Below the pieces are notes generated by a model. That model saw nothing but the letters and a program-made list of their open reading frames with translations. It made no database searches and was not told where the DNA came from. Of a stretch of 64,000 nt of DNA, positions 1-8,905 are shown one piece after another. Origin of the DNA: Ktedonobacter racemifer DSM 44963. GTDB lineage: Bacteria > Chloroflexota > Ktedonobacteria > Ktedonobacterales > Ktedonobacteraceae. The position numbers and the translations under genes were made by a program. How positions within the stretch are numbered: position 1 is the stretch's first letter; every line of letters begins with the position of its first letter. Location of the stretch: positions 3,385,481 to 3,449,480 of the forward strand of contig NZ_ADVG01000001.1 of NCBI RefSeq assembly GCF_000178855.1. The letters are read 5' to 3'.

Positions 1-353
1 TGGCACCATCTACTGCGGCAGCGGATGTAATGGGAGGGAAGAGAGCATTGGTGTGAATAGGGCGCTCAGTCGTCACTTCATCCGTAGAAGTCCCTTCCAC
101 ACGGCTAAACGACGGGAGAGAGCGAAATTGCGACATAACCTACCTCATTACTACAATAAACTACCTACTGGGAATGAGTCTAAACGATGTGGATGCGCTC
201 GTCAATTTTCCGCCGTCAACTGGGTGAAAAGTAATATGGTAAAGCACAGCAATTTTTAACCATAGCTTATGCATAATCATATACTTAAAGCAGATATATC
301 TTGATACTTACTTTTGGGCAACAGCTAATATCATATGCGCATTCGTGAATGAC
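1..353. other. intergenic left edge, no gene seen
   Basis: No reading frame here has a convincing ribosome binding site or a recognisable product. The 68-codon frame beginning near 53 is basic, low in information and lacks family features. The stretch from 260 to 350 is AT-rich and may hold a promoter for a gene outside the window, but no clear -35/-10 pair could be assigned. Confidence 0.5.
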
Positions 354-358
354 TTCTC

Positions 359-435
359 GCGCCTGCGGCGCTCGCTTTAGAGGAGATGTGGAGGATGTTG
401 GGAGCCTGCGGCTCCCAACATCCTCCACATCTCCT
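359..435. repeat. tandem TGC-loop hairpin unit (copy 1)
   Basis: A short hairpin GCGCC-TGC-GGCGC (359-371) is followed by a 26-bp perfect stem (381-406 with 410-435), also closed by a TGC loop flanked by GCC/GGC. The same two-part arrangement recurs near 6011 and 62302, and the short hairpin recurs near 50148, 55932 and 61232. It probably acts as a strong terminator and is clearly a dispersed repeat module. Confidence 0.8.
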
Positions 436-479
436 TTTTAGGCATCTGAAAAAGTACCTTGCATATGAGGTTAAACAAA

Positions 480-515
480 AAGAAGCCCGGCAGGAGGTTA
501 CCTGCCGGGCTTCTT
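480..515 (-). terminator. terminator of the GH57 gene
   Basis: A 15-bp perfect GC-rich stem with loop AGGTTA lies immediately 3' of the stop codon of the minus-strand GH57 gene. The A run on its left gives the U tail expected for intrinsic termination on the minus strand. Confidence 0.85.
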
Positions 516-517
516 TG

Positions 518-1945
518 TTAGCTCTTCGGGGTCGGGGTAGGAGCAGCTAGCTCGCGCTGGCGCCTCCTGGGGCGAGGTTTAGGCGTCGCAAATGAAGCCT
601 CCTCCTGGAGCACATCAGCGTCAACAGGAGCGTGTTGCCTCTTTAAGGGACGCGCGCGGGGTTTCACACGACGGGCCGCACGGGCTGGAAGATAGGGCTC
701 CATCGCGTGCAGTGTGTTCAGGTATACCTGCTGTTGCTCATAGATTAGCTCAGGAACTTCCAGGTGCCGCCATTCACGAGGAAGAAACGGCGCGATCTGG
801 GCGCTGACATCGGCATAACGTAGGTGATCCACCTGGCTCAACCAGTGGGCAATATCAACTAGTGCGGGCTGCTCGGTCAGGCGAGCCATATTATGAACCG
901 CACTCATCAACTGGAGCAAGCGCCGCTGCGCGGAGGTTGCTACATACTCTGAGCCACCTTCGGGATCGAGCGAGCCACCTTGTAGCGCTGGCGTGACTGG
1001 AAGTGGCAGATAATATGCCCCCGCCAGGTGACGCTCGCCCAACTCACTTAGCGTATGCGTCTGTATCCCAATGTGCTCTAGCTCGCCTGGCAGGGCACGC
1101 AAAAAGTCGAAGATACCGCTTCCGCGACTATGCCGCTCACCAAATGTCTCAAAGTCCCAGCCCAGCACTAGCTGCTCACCGGGGGTCTGAGCTAACCATG
1201 AGGCATATGTGGTGGCATAGAGGGGGAAATCGGACCAGCGTATATCACTGAAGCGTACGCCGACATCATCACTCAACTGGCGATGGCGGGCAAACAAGAG
1301 CGGAGCATGTGATGAACGCTCTTCTCTCGCTCTCAGGCGCCTGGCGGCAATCGGGCGTGCATAGGCTCCCTCGTCGCCATAACGATAGAGGTAGGTACAG
1401 TCACGCCAGCCCAGGATATGCGCCTGCCCATCCATCAGCGCGCCTTGAAAACCAGCGGCATCCAGAGCATTGTATAGCGGGGCCGACATAGCCAGTTCAG
1501 TGCTATCCACAATGTGTGGACGCTTGCCAAAAATTGTATGAAGATCCTCAGCCATCTTGCGCATACTGGCCTCAAAGGCAGGCAGATCGAAGAGGAAAAG
1601 CAGGCTATGATAGGGTTCAACTCCCAATAATTCAACACGCTCTTCCGCCACCAGTTCGCGGAAGAGATCCAGCAAGGATGGCTCCCACGCCTGAGCTTGT
1701 TGGAGGAACGAGAGGGAGAAACCAATAGACAAACGCAGGCCATGACGAACCAGGTCCAGGAACATCCTTGTAGCTGGATAATAACAGTTCTGAGCAACCT
1801 GTCGAAAATAGCGCTCATTTAGCGCCTCGTCGAAGAGACAACGAGCTATATCCTCAAGGGAGGCCCCGCGCGGTATAGGTTGCGCGGGGAGTTTTAAACG
1901 ACGAGGTTGATGGACTACGGTATAGAGCGCGACATCCGCGACCAT
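518..1945 (-). CDS. glycoside hydrolase family 57-like protein
   Basis: A 475-residue protein of the GH57 alpha-amylase/4-alpha-glucanotransferase type, expected to act on alpha-1,4-glucans in the cytoplasm. The best family mark is WDFETFGERH at about residue 270, the acidic DxExFGEH-type motif that carries the catalytic Asp in GH57. The N-terminal two thirds fits the seven-stranded (beta/alpha) barrel. The last ~60 residues are a basic, Pro/Arg/Thr-rich tail that looks disordered. The ATG is preceded by GAGAGGAC at good spacing. It lies 18 nt after the stop of the GT4 gene, so the two form one transcription unit. The exact reaction (hydrolysis, transfer or branching) cannot be read from the sequence. 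Confidence 0.8.
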   Translation of the reverse strand: MVADVALYTVVHQPRRLKLPAQPIPRGASLEDIARCLFDEALNERYFRQVAQNCYYPATRMFLDLVRHGLRLSIGFSLSFLQQAQAWEPSLLDLFRELVAEERVELLGVEPYHSLLFLFDLPAFEASMRKMAEDLHTIFGKRPHIVDSTELAMSAPLYNALDAAGFQGALMDGQAHILGWRDCTYLYRYGDEGAYARPIAARRLRAREERSSHAPLLFARHRQLSDDVGVRFSDIRWSDFPLYATTYASWLAQTPGEQLVLGWDFETFGERHSRGSGIFDFLRALPGELEHIGIQTHTLSELGERHLAGAYYLPLPVTPALQGGSLDPEGGSEYVATSAQRRLLQLMSAVHNMARLTEQPALVDIAHWLSQVDHLRYADVSAQIAPFLPREWRHLEVPELIYEQQQVYLNTLHAMEPYLPARAARRVKPRARPLKRQHAPVDADVLQEEASFATPKPRPRRRQRELAAPTPTPKS

Positions 1946-1963
1946 AAAACCGTCCTCTCAAAA

Positions 1964-3466
1964 CTAGACGCCATGCTTCTCCGCGACCTTTTCCTCCGCC
2001 TGCGAAGCTGGCTTTGTGTTACTAATCTGGGGCGCGCTTGGAGCATGTAAAGCTACATTTGTCTGTATTGGCAGCAGCGGCACATTCTGTTTGCGAGCCA
2101 GGAACTCAAGCTTGCTCACCAGATTGGCAATGACACGATCCCAGACAAACTGCGAGGAGGTGCGATAGCCTCCCTGGCGAATGCGCTCCTGCTCCTCGGG
2201 ATGGCGCTGCATGTAGAGGAGATAACCGACAATCTCATCGGGATCCTCTGTCTCAGTCACAATCGCATTCTCGAAGGAGATAGCGTAATCCTCACCGGTA
2301 GAGCCAGTCACAGCGATACCCTGCGCAGCCATGACCTCCAGGGCCACCAGGCCGAATGGCTCGTGCCCGCTATTAGCAAGCGTTGCATCGGCGGCGGCGT
2401 ACGCCACACGCACAAACTCTTCGGGAAGGAAGAAGCGCAGATTGTAGACATCGGCGGGGCCAGCTTGCTCAATCAGGTCGATACACTGCTGCAAGTTGGG
2501 GCGCTTGGCTTCGATATCGCGAATGACCAGGCCACGATGATAGGCATGACGTAGCACATCCGCGCCATGAGGTTCGATACCGCCGCGCACAAAAAGCGTT
2601 ACTGGATGACCACTCTCTTTTAAGCGGGCCGCAGCCTCGATAGCCATCATCCAGCGTTTGTCGGGATCGAAGCGACCAATTTTGAAGAGGAAGAAACGAC
2701 GTGGGTCATTTTGCCGGGCCACGGCGCGCAGGCGCGTCACAGCGTCCTGGTCCACTGGCTGCAAGTAGCGCGCTGGAATACCATTGGGGATCACCAGGGG
2801 ATTGACGCTGTAGTTCCACATTTTATGCTTCATATACTTACTAACGGTACACAGCGTCGTCACAAAATTGAGGCGTCCCCAGTCGATACGATGCAGCGAC
2901 ATCAGGCTATTGAGATTCCACAGCATAAGGGTTCGCTGGCGCAGGCCAAACCAGTGCAACAGATCGGAGGTGCGCATCATCGCTTCCGCAGTATGCCAGT
3001 CCTCACCCATAATCACGACCATTTTGCCTTCGGCGGCGGCGGGGCGCACAATTTCACTATAGATATGATAGGGAACGCTCTCGTTGTAGTCATAGAGCTT
3101 CTGTTCCTCACCATCATAGACACCGTTGGGATAATACTGGCTTACCCATTGAGACCAGCGCTTGAGAATCAAACGCCCCTCAATACGGTGCTCAACACTA
3201 GGCTTCTGAGAATCGCCAATATAGATAAGGTGGGTCGTATACCCCTGCGTTGCCAATGCTTCACTGAGCTCAGCGATGCGTGTCCCCAGGCCGCCAGCCG
3301 TCGAGTAGATATCTGGTCCCTCAAAGCACAGCAATACAAAGAGTGTATTCTCTGGCGATATGGCTCCATCAAGTTTCATCATAAGCAAAAAATCCTCTGG
3401 TTTAGAATAACAAGCGCGAGGAAGAGGTGACTGTTCCATAGCAAAAAAGGCCGCTTGTTCAGACAT
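1964..3466 (-). CDS. glycosyltransferase, GT4/glycogen-synthase-like
   Basis: A 500-residue GT-B fold glycosyltransferase. The N-terminal domain has the nucleotide-sugar synthase signature GGLGTRIAELSEALA (about residues 58-72). The C-terminal domain has KIGRFDPDKRW, then NSGHEPFGLVALEVMA with the EPFGLVALE donor-binding motif. The product is likely an alpha-glucan chain or a glucosyl oligosaccharide made in the cytoplasm. Pairing with the downstream GH57 gene matches known glucan-synthase/GH57 pairs for intracellular glucan. The last ~45 residues are low-complexity. No strong Shine-Dalgarno sequence precedes the ATG. The donor sugar is not determinable. Confidence 0.8.
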   Translation of the reverse strand: MSEQAAFFAMEQSPLPRACYSKPEDFLLMMKLDGAISPENTLFVLLCFEGPDIYSTAGGLGTRIAELSEALATQGYTTHLIYIGDSQKPSVEHRIEGRLILKRWSQWVSQYYPNGVYDGEEQKLYDYNESVPYHIYSEIVRPAAAEGKMVVIMGEDWHTAEAMMRTSDLLHWFGLRQRTLMLWNLNSLMSLHRIDWGRLNFVTTLCTVSKYMKHKMWNYSVNPLVIPNGIPARYLQPVDQDAVTRLRAVARQNDPRRFFLFKIGRFDPDKRWMMAIEAAARLKESGHPVTLFVRGGIEPHGADVLRHAYHRGLVIRDIEAKRPNLQQCIDLIEQAGPADVYNLRFFLPEEFVRVAYAAADATLANSGHEPFGLVALEVMAAQGIAVTGSTGEDYAISFENAIVTETEDPDEIVGYLLYMQRHPEEQERIRQGGYRTSSQFVWDRVIANLVSKLEFLARKQNVPLLPIQTNVALHAPSAPQISNTKPASQAEEKVAEKHGV

Positions 3467-3626
3467 TCGCGACTACAATTTCAGTATATCACACACGCAT
3501 GGCAGGCTATAGCACAGGCAACGCGAAATGTACTATGCAAGGCGTAGAAAGGTAGAGTTTTCGGGGGCTTCCCAGCGCCACTTCCACCATCCTCAATCTC
3601 TTTCCATAAATTCGATTTCATGGGTG

Positions 3627-3698
3627 GAGAGTGAAGGAAATGCCAGGAGCCACTATTGATATATATCAGTAGCGGCTCCTGGCATTTCCTTCACTCTC
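3627..3698. terminator. long palindrome 3' of the kinase gene
   Basis: A near-perfect stem of roughly 30 bp with an AT-rich loop (TTGATATATATCA) lies just 3' of the kinase stop codon on the minus strand. It fits termination of the kinase transcript before the GT4 promoter. Confidence 0.8.
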
Positions 3699-3709
3699 TC
3701 TTATGCCAT

Positions 3710-5557
3710 TTATGGCGTCGGCGTTACGGCCGGTGGGGGGGGGGGTGTCGGCGTCGGCGTCTTAATTGGTGTCGGCGTCGGTGTCGGTGCTGGAGCCTTC
3801 GTCGGTGTCGGCGTCGGCTGTTGCGTCGCCGTTGCAGTTGGCGAGGGCGTCGGATTAACACCCAGGTTCGCAACATAGACAACTACCACACCACCTTCAG
3901 TCACCGTCTGCCCTTCAGGTGGATCAACACGAATCACTGTATTTGGGGGGAGTGTCGCGTCCGGGCCCGCATCAAGAGACGAAATCTGCGCATCCGTGAA
4001 GCCCGCATCCTTTAAACGCTTCGTCACTACGTCGAGCGGCTTTTTAAGCAGGCCAGATGGCACTGTATGGGTAGTCGGCTTTTTCTGCATCTCCAGCCCA
4101 ATCACCATATTGGGGGCAATCTTATCGCCAGGTTGGGATGACTGATGCAATACCACGCCATCCTGGGGACCCTTGATAATCTTGACCTGAAGGTGATTCT
4201 GCTGCGCGAGTTGTTGCGCCTCATCAAAGGTCAGATTAGTAAAGGTGGGAACCGTCACCAGATTTGGTCCAGGCGTCGAGGTTGCCGCAGGCGTCAGGCC
4301 AGGAATATGCACAACTCCGAGTTCGGCTGCCAGGAAAAAACTAAAACCTAATAATAGCAAAGCGGCGAGCACAATAAGCGCCGTCACAAAACCAGCAGCA
4401 CGAGAGTTATTCTGGGGACGCCCTGGATACGGATATGCTAAATCGTCACGCTGGAAGGGGCGTGTTGTCCCACTTCCGGTGGTCGCAGTATAAGGCACGG
4501 TCCCTTGTTCAGCGACCATCATCGGATCACCGGTGGCGGGTCCCGGAATAAGCATTTGATCGCCTGGATAGCCCTGGGCAGGCGCGGCCACCCCCTGATT
4601 GGGCGAGCTTATCTGTCCATAAGGCGAGGAGACACCTAAGCGAGGAGACGAGACAGCGGCACCATACCCACTGGAGCCAGCGGGAGGCGTTGACACACTA
4701 CCTGGCGTCACACCGTGCGCGAGGCCAATCTCCTCCTGGCCCAGTGTTTCAAGCGCACGCGCCAGTGAGCTTCCATCCCGATACCGCATCTCGGGAATCT
4801 TCTCCAGGCAGCGCAGGATCACGTCCTCCAGAGCTGGAGGGATATTAGGATTGAAATGACTGGGGGGCACGGGAGTATCTTGAATATGCTGCATAGCCAC
4901 CGCGACAGGGGTATCGCCATCAAAAGGCGTCCGCCCCGTCAACATCTCGTACATGACGATGCCCAGGGCATAGACGTCAGCGGCAGGGCTCACGATCTCG
5001 CCCTGCGCCTGCTCTGGCGCATAGTATTGTACGGTTCCCAGCGTCATACCAGTCGTTGTCAGACGCTCGGCGTTGATATCCTTGTATACACTGGCGATAC
5101 CAAAATCGGTAAGCTTGATCGAGCCATCACGTCCCACAAGCACATTCTGGGGTTTGACATCTCTATGGACAATTTGGCGACGGTGAGCGGCACCCAGACC
5201 CAGAGCGACATCGTGCGCGATAATGATCGCCCGGTCCACGGCCAATAGACCACGCGAACGCAGGTAGCGGCGCAGGTCGGTCCCTTCGATCAGCTCCATC
5301 ACGATGAAATAATTGCCATCGCTCTGACCATAATCGTAGACCTGTACGATATTAGGATGCTGAAGGGACGAAGCGGCCTTTGCTTCGCGTTGGAAGCGAG
5401 TGACAAACTTTGGATCGGTGCTATAGACCTCGCGCAGCACTTTAATGGCGACATCGCGTTCCATGTGCAAATCGCGTCCACGATAGATCGTGGCCATGCC
5501 GCCACGGCCTATGGCCTCTTGTAGTCGGTATCGCTCACCCAAAACTTCGATTTGCAT
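3710..5557 (-). CDS. PASTA-domain Ser/Thr protein kinase (PknB-like)
   Basis: A 615-residue membrane Ser/Thr kinase. Kinase motifs: glycine loop GRGGMA, VAIKVL lysine, catalytic HRDVKPQN, TDFGIA and APEQAQG. A Pro/Ser/Gly-rich juxtamembrane linker follows, then one transmembrane helix (around VTALIVLAALLLLGFSFFLA) and two extracellular PASTA repeats (about residues 430-570). The protein ends in a long Thr-Pro tail encoded by GGTGTCGGCGTCGG-type repeats. PASTA domains bind muropeptides or beta-lactams in other bacteria, so a role in cell-wall or growth sensing is likely. I start it at MQIEVLGERYRL, directly before the kinase fold; the frame stays open 14 codons upstream. No phosphatase partner is visible. 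Confidence 0.93.
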   Translation of the reverse strand: MQIEVLGERYRLQEAIGRGGMATIYRGRDLHMERDVAIKVLREVYSTDPKFVTRFQREAKAASSLQHPNIVQVYDYGQSDGNYFIVMELIEGTDLRRYLRSRGLLAVDRAIIIAHDVALGLGAAHRRQIVHRDVKPQNVLVGRDGSIKLTDFGIASVYKDINAERLTTTGMTLGTVQYYAPEQAQGEIVSPAADVYALGIVMYEMLTGRTPFDGDTPVAVAMQHIQDTPVPPSHFNPNIPPALEDVILRCLEKIPEMRYRDGSSLARALETLGQEEIGLAHGVTPGSVSTPPAGSSGYGAAVSSPRLGVSSPYGQISSPNQGVAAPAQGYPGDQMLIPGPATGDPMMVAEQGTVPYTATTGSGTTRPFQRDDLAYPYPGRPQNNSRAAGFVTALIVLAALLLLGFSFFLAAELGVVHIPGLTPAATSTPGPNLVTVPTFTNLTFDEAQQLAQQNHLQVKIIKGPQDGVVLHQSSQPGDKIAPNMVIGLEMQKKPTTHTVPSGLLKKPLDVVTKRLKDAGFTDAQISSLDAGPDATLPPNTVIRVDPPEGQTVTEGGVVVVYVANLGVNPTPSPTATATQQPTPTPTKAPAPTPTPTPIKTPTPTPPPPPAVTPTP

Positions 5558-5723
5558 AGTTCTCCGCACTGTACAGGCAATAGTTGTGTCGCCAACCATA
5601 CCGGGGCAACACAGAAGTCAGAAGGCGGCACCACGGATATCCCCAGGTGCTGCTTGGGATAAAGAAGCTCGTCATATAAAGAGCTAATTTCACATGCCGC
5701 AACGCTCGCACCAACTGCGAACT

Positions 5724-5788
5724 ATTATTCCGAAACCCAACGTCACTCGCGTGACTAGCGCTTCGCGCTCAGGGTTTTCGGATCAGAA
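5724..5788 (+). repeat. CCGAAACCC...TTTTCGG repeat, copy 1
   Basis: A 65-nt intergenic unit starting TTATTCCGAAACCCAACG and ending GGGTTTTCGGATCAGAAG. It is nearly identical to an inverted copy at 39938-40003 and related to an expanded copy at 20357-20451. The ends are inverted (CCGAAACCC / GGGTTTTCGG), so it can fold. The rest of 5558-6007 holds no gene I can support. Confidence 0.8.
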
Positions 5789-6007
5789 GACATGCAAAAA
5801 AGACGAAAAGAAGAGACACCTTTGGCCCCAAAGGCGCAAATCAACGGCTCAACATTGGCGTTCCAGACTCTCCGGGCGCAGGCCTCGGGGATTTCAGGCT
5901 CAGCCAGTACATGTATACATCGTGCAACTTATTGTAACCTATTCTGCGACAGAATGGAACACTCTCCACAAAACTAGGAAATAGTGTTCCATTTTATGGC
6001 GTGACTG

Positions 6008-6090
6008 CTCGCGCCTGCGGCGCGAGCTGGGGTAGGAGGTGTGGTGTGTGCTAGCAGCCTGCGGCTGCTAGCACACACCACACCTACCTG
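6008..6090. repeat. tandem TGC-loop hairpin unit (copy 2), 3' of selB
   Basis: CTCGCGCC-TGC-GGCGCGAG (6008-6026) is followed by a 22-bp perfect stem (6038-6059 with 6063-6084) around a second TGC loop. The position directly 3' of the selB stop suggests it terminates selB. Confidence 0.85.
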
Positions 6091-6095
6091 ACATA

Positions 6096-8102
6096 TCATG
6101 CTTTCGCCAGCATACGCACATCGCCAGCACGACGCGTTATGCGTAGTACGTCCAGGTGCTCAAGCAGAGGCACGATATACTTACGACTGGTATCCAGCAC
6201 ATCACGCGCCTCCGCCGCAGTCATCGTTTCATGCGTGATCATATAGCGCACTAATCTAGAGACGGCCTCGTCATAGGTCTCATGCAGGAAGAGCACGCTC
6301 TCGCTCACTTTGATCAGGCGTCCCTTCTCAATCAGCGCCGCCACCACCTCAGGGTCCGCCAGTTTCTCAGCCTCTCCCAGCACTGGTGGCGCAAACGGTT
6401 GCTTGCGAAAAGCCCGCTCCAAAACCTCAACCTGGCGCTGTTGCGCATCCGTAAACATTGGCTTGAAGTCAGGCATCCGTAGCAAGCTCATAGGACGCGA
6501 CGCACTCGTCTCCTGGTCAGCCAGTTCCAGCACACCCTCCTCACGTAAGGCCATAAAGATGTCGTTTACCTGCCTTGCTGAAAGATTCAAGCGTGTACGC
6601 CACTCCTCTTTGGCCAACCCACTCCGCAATGGATATTGGCGGTGATAGTTGGCAAGCAGGCGACTACTTTCTTCGATCAGGATATTCCAGATGGAACGCG
6701 CGAACCAGAGTCCCCGAGTGCCTTCATCCTTGTCCCCAGCCACGCCCTTCGTTCCTATATGGCGAACTCGCTCTTCTATTAACAACGACTTGAGCGCCTG
6801 CCATGTCACATCTTCGGCAAGATTCGCTAAACGTGCAACCTCCGCCAGCTCATATCCCTGTAGCCCGATCAATGTCCTGACCTCCAGACGACTCGCCTCA
6901 CCTTGTTTTGTGCGACCAGCGCGCGCGGCAATGGCTCGCCTATCCAGAGCTGCCAGCACCAGTTCCTCTGGCGTTCCCTGCTGAAGTTGCTCCAGAGCTG
7001 CCAGCACGGGCTGCTGGAAGCGACGATGATAGCGCGGATGCATGTCTACAACCTCGCCACCTCCAATCGTCAGGCTGGGCGAGGGAATACGTAGGATAAA
7101 GGCATCACGACGAGCCGTTACCGCTGGACGGCTCAAACGCAATTGCGCCCAACAGCTCTCGCCCGGCTGCAACTCATCTGTATCGAGGAGACGCACACGC
7201 GCGGGAATCTCCTGTGAGCCACAGTAGAACTCCACCTGGGTATTATGAGTTAGCGAACGCTCAGCATCAGCAAGGAGCGAGATACGCGCGTCCAGCAGCA
7301 GCGTCGGACGTAACTGGCCCGGCAAGACGACCACATCTCCACGCTTAAGCTCCGTACGTGCAATGCCTGGCAGATTGATCGCGACCCTGCTGCCGGGATA
7401 CACCACGTCGCGACCCTGTTTATGCATCTGTAAGCTACGGACACGACTCTTCTGGCCTCCTGGTAACACCTCGACCTCCTGTCCCTGGCGCAGACTCCCA
7501 TCGAGCAGGGTTCCCGTCACCACCGTACCAAAACCGGTCAGGGTAAATACGCGGTCGATGGGCAGGCGGGGACGCGCGATATCCTGGCGCGCCTCGGCCT
7601 CATCAAGCAGGCGCTCAAGTTCGGCCAGGAGTTGAGGCAGCCCCTGACCAGTGTAGGCCGACACCGGGAGAATAGCAGCTCCTGATAGGGTTGTAGGGCG
7701 TATCTGCTGCGCGACCTCCTCGCGTACCAGTTCCAGCCACTCCTCATCCACCAGGTCCGCCTTAGTGATCGCGACCACGCCGTGGCGCACACGCAGGAGG
7801 TCCAGGATCGCCAGGTGCTCACGTGTCTGAGGCATGATGCCCTCATCGGCGGCAACGACCAGCAGCGCCGCGTCAATCCCGCCTACGCCCGCCAGCATAT
7901 TTTTAATAAAGGCCTCGTGACCAGGCACATCGACGATACTCACCTCGCGCCCATGAGGAAGCTTGAGCCAGGCAAAACCAAGATCAATGGTCATACCTCG
8001 CTCTTTCTCCTCCACAAGCCTATCGGGATCAATGCCCGTTAAGGCCTCAACCAGGGTCGATTTGCCATGGTCGACATGGCCAGCCGTGCCAATACAACTC
8101 AT
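6096..8102 (-). CDS. selB: selenocysteine-specific elongation factor SelB
   Basis: A 668-residue GTPase that delivers selenocysteyl-tRNA to UGA codons with a SECIS element. The GTPase domain shows GHVDHGKST (G1), DVPGHE (G3) and TKAD (G4). Two EF-Tu-like beta-barrel domains follow, then the C-terminal winged-helix repeats typical of SelB (about residue 380 to the end), ending with the KYIVPLLEHLD winged-helix segment. I choose the internal ATG giving MSCIGTAGHVDHGK because the 39 codons upstream have no homology to the family. selA, selD and tRNA-Sec are not in this window, so they must be elsewhere. Its presence implies that this organism makes selenoproteins. Confidence 0.95.
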   Translation of the reverse strand: MSCIGTAGHVDHGKSTLVEALTGIDPDRLVEEKERGMTIDLGFAWLKLPHGREVSIVDVPGHEAFIKNMLAGVGGIDAALLVVAADEGIMPQTREHLAILDLLRVRHGVVAITKADLVDEEWLELVREEVAQQIRPTTLSGAAILPVSAYTGQGLPQLLAELERLLDEAEARQDIARPRLPIDRVFTLTGFGTVVTGTLLDGSLRQGQEVEVLPGGQKSRVRSLQMHKQGRDVVYPGSRVAINLPGIARTELKRGDVVVLPGQLRPTLLLDARISLLADAERSLTHNTQVEFYCGSQEIPARVRLLDTDELQPGESCWAQLRLSRPAVTARRDAFILRIPSPSLTIGGGEVVDMHPRYHRRFQQPVLAALEQLQQGTPEELVLAALDRRAIAARAGRTKQGEASRLEVRTLIGLQGYELAEVARLANLAEDVTWQALKSLLIEERVRHIGTKGVAGDKDEGTRGLWFARSIWNILIEESSRLLANYHRQYPLRSGLAKEEWRTRLNLSARQVNDIFMALREEGVLELADQETSASRPMSLLRMPDFKPMFTDAQQRQVEVLERAFRKQPFAPPVLGEAEKLADPEVVAALIEKGRLIKVSESVLFLHETYDEAVSRLVRYMITHETMTAAEARDVLDTSRKYIVPLLEHLDVLRITRRAGDVRMLAKA

Positions 8103-8600
8103 CGCGTCACCAACATGCAGGCAGTATACACTGTTACGGCCTTCTTCACATACCAAAGAGTAATAAAGAGTAGAATATCCTCTTCCTAACCACCTATTAT
8201 AAGCCTTTTTTAGTAACATTGCATAAAGCGGAGAGCAAGTTGTGTCCCACTTGTAAGTAGGTGAGCAACGCCTCCTTTCGTCAAAAGGTTAATGTTCTTG
8301 TGCGATATAGTTCAGCCTTTGCCACTGGGGCAACGTATCTAGCTCGTTTACTGAGGCAAAATAGTGCAACTTTGTCTTAATCCCACATTCCGCAGTGAAA
8401 TTCTCGTCTGACTTTTCAAGCGGCTTCAGGAAGCAGAGATAAAGAGTATCTCTGCAATGTAACTTGGCTTGTAGCCTGCATTCAAAAAAACGGGTGCGAA
8501 ATGTGGGCACAAAATAATCGCTTTATTACTGCCTAATCGTTAGCAGCAACATTGACGTAGCTTCACCCATATTTTTACTTTTTAGACAATTAAGTTATTA
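8103..8600. other. intergenic, no gene supported
   Basis: Nearly 500 nt between the selB start and the AT-rich promoter region. A 73-codon minus-strand frame (8289-8510) has no recognisable family and no good ribosome binding site. It may be debris of a lost gene. No tRNA-like fold was found despite the selB context. Confidence 0.4.
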
Positions 8601-8619
8601 ATATTCTTTAACTTTGATA

Positions 8620-8647
8620 TTGACAAAACGAAAAAAGACGTTATAAC
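8620..8647 (+). promoter_or_regulatory. sigma70-type promoter for the broken secreted-protein gene
   Basis: TTGACA (8620-8625), 16-nt spacer, TATAAC (8642-8647), inside a strongly AT-rich tract. It points at the ATG at 8847, leaving a leader of about 190 nt that includes the AT palindrome at 8789-8818. Confidence 0.55.
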
Positions 8648-8788
8648 TTATTTATATAAAATATATTGCTTTGCAGGAATTAGGTAGCAAAGCCATGTTA
8701 AGCAGCGAAGATCTCCACATTTATGCCCGGCTTCGCCTGCTTTTTTGATTCTTTACCAAAATAGTGGACTTTTGCTATATAGATTGAG

Positions 8789-8818
8789 AAAAATTTATTT
8801 ATATATAAATAAATTTTT
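8789..8818. repeat. 30-nt perfect AT palindrome in a leader
   Basis: Two 15-nt arms made only of A and T meet at a TATATA centre. It lies 29 nt before the ATG of the broken secreted-protein gene, so it could be an operator or a leader hairpin. Confidence 0.6.
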
Positions 8819-8905
8819 CGCAAAGTTCTGCCAGAAAGGATTCTGTATGTCAAGCTATCCACGTTCTTTCCATCATAAAATCGCGCCATGCGGGGACCCC
8901 TGGCT

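Noticed and set aside
2711..3430. 239-codon plus-strand frame opposite the GT4 gene
   Set aside because: Pure shadow of a well-supported glycosyltransferase.
3715..3850. GTCGGCGTCGG-type tandem repeat as a possible array
   Set aside because: It encodes the Thr-Pro tail of the kinase; there are no spacers, so it is not a CRISPR.
8289..8510. 73-codon minus-strand frame next to selB
   Set aside because: It has plausible composition but no ribosome binding site, no family and no context. It could be a remnant, but evidence is too thin to list as a gene.
8103..8600. possible tRNA-Sec gene near selB
   Set aside because: No cloverleaf with a UCA anticodon and long variable arm was found on either strand.
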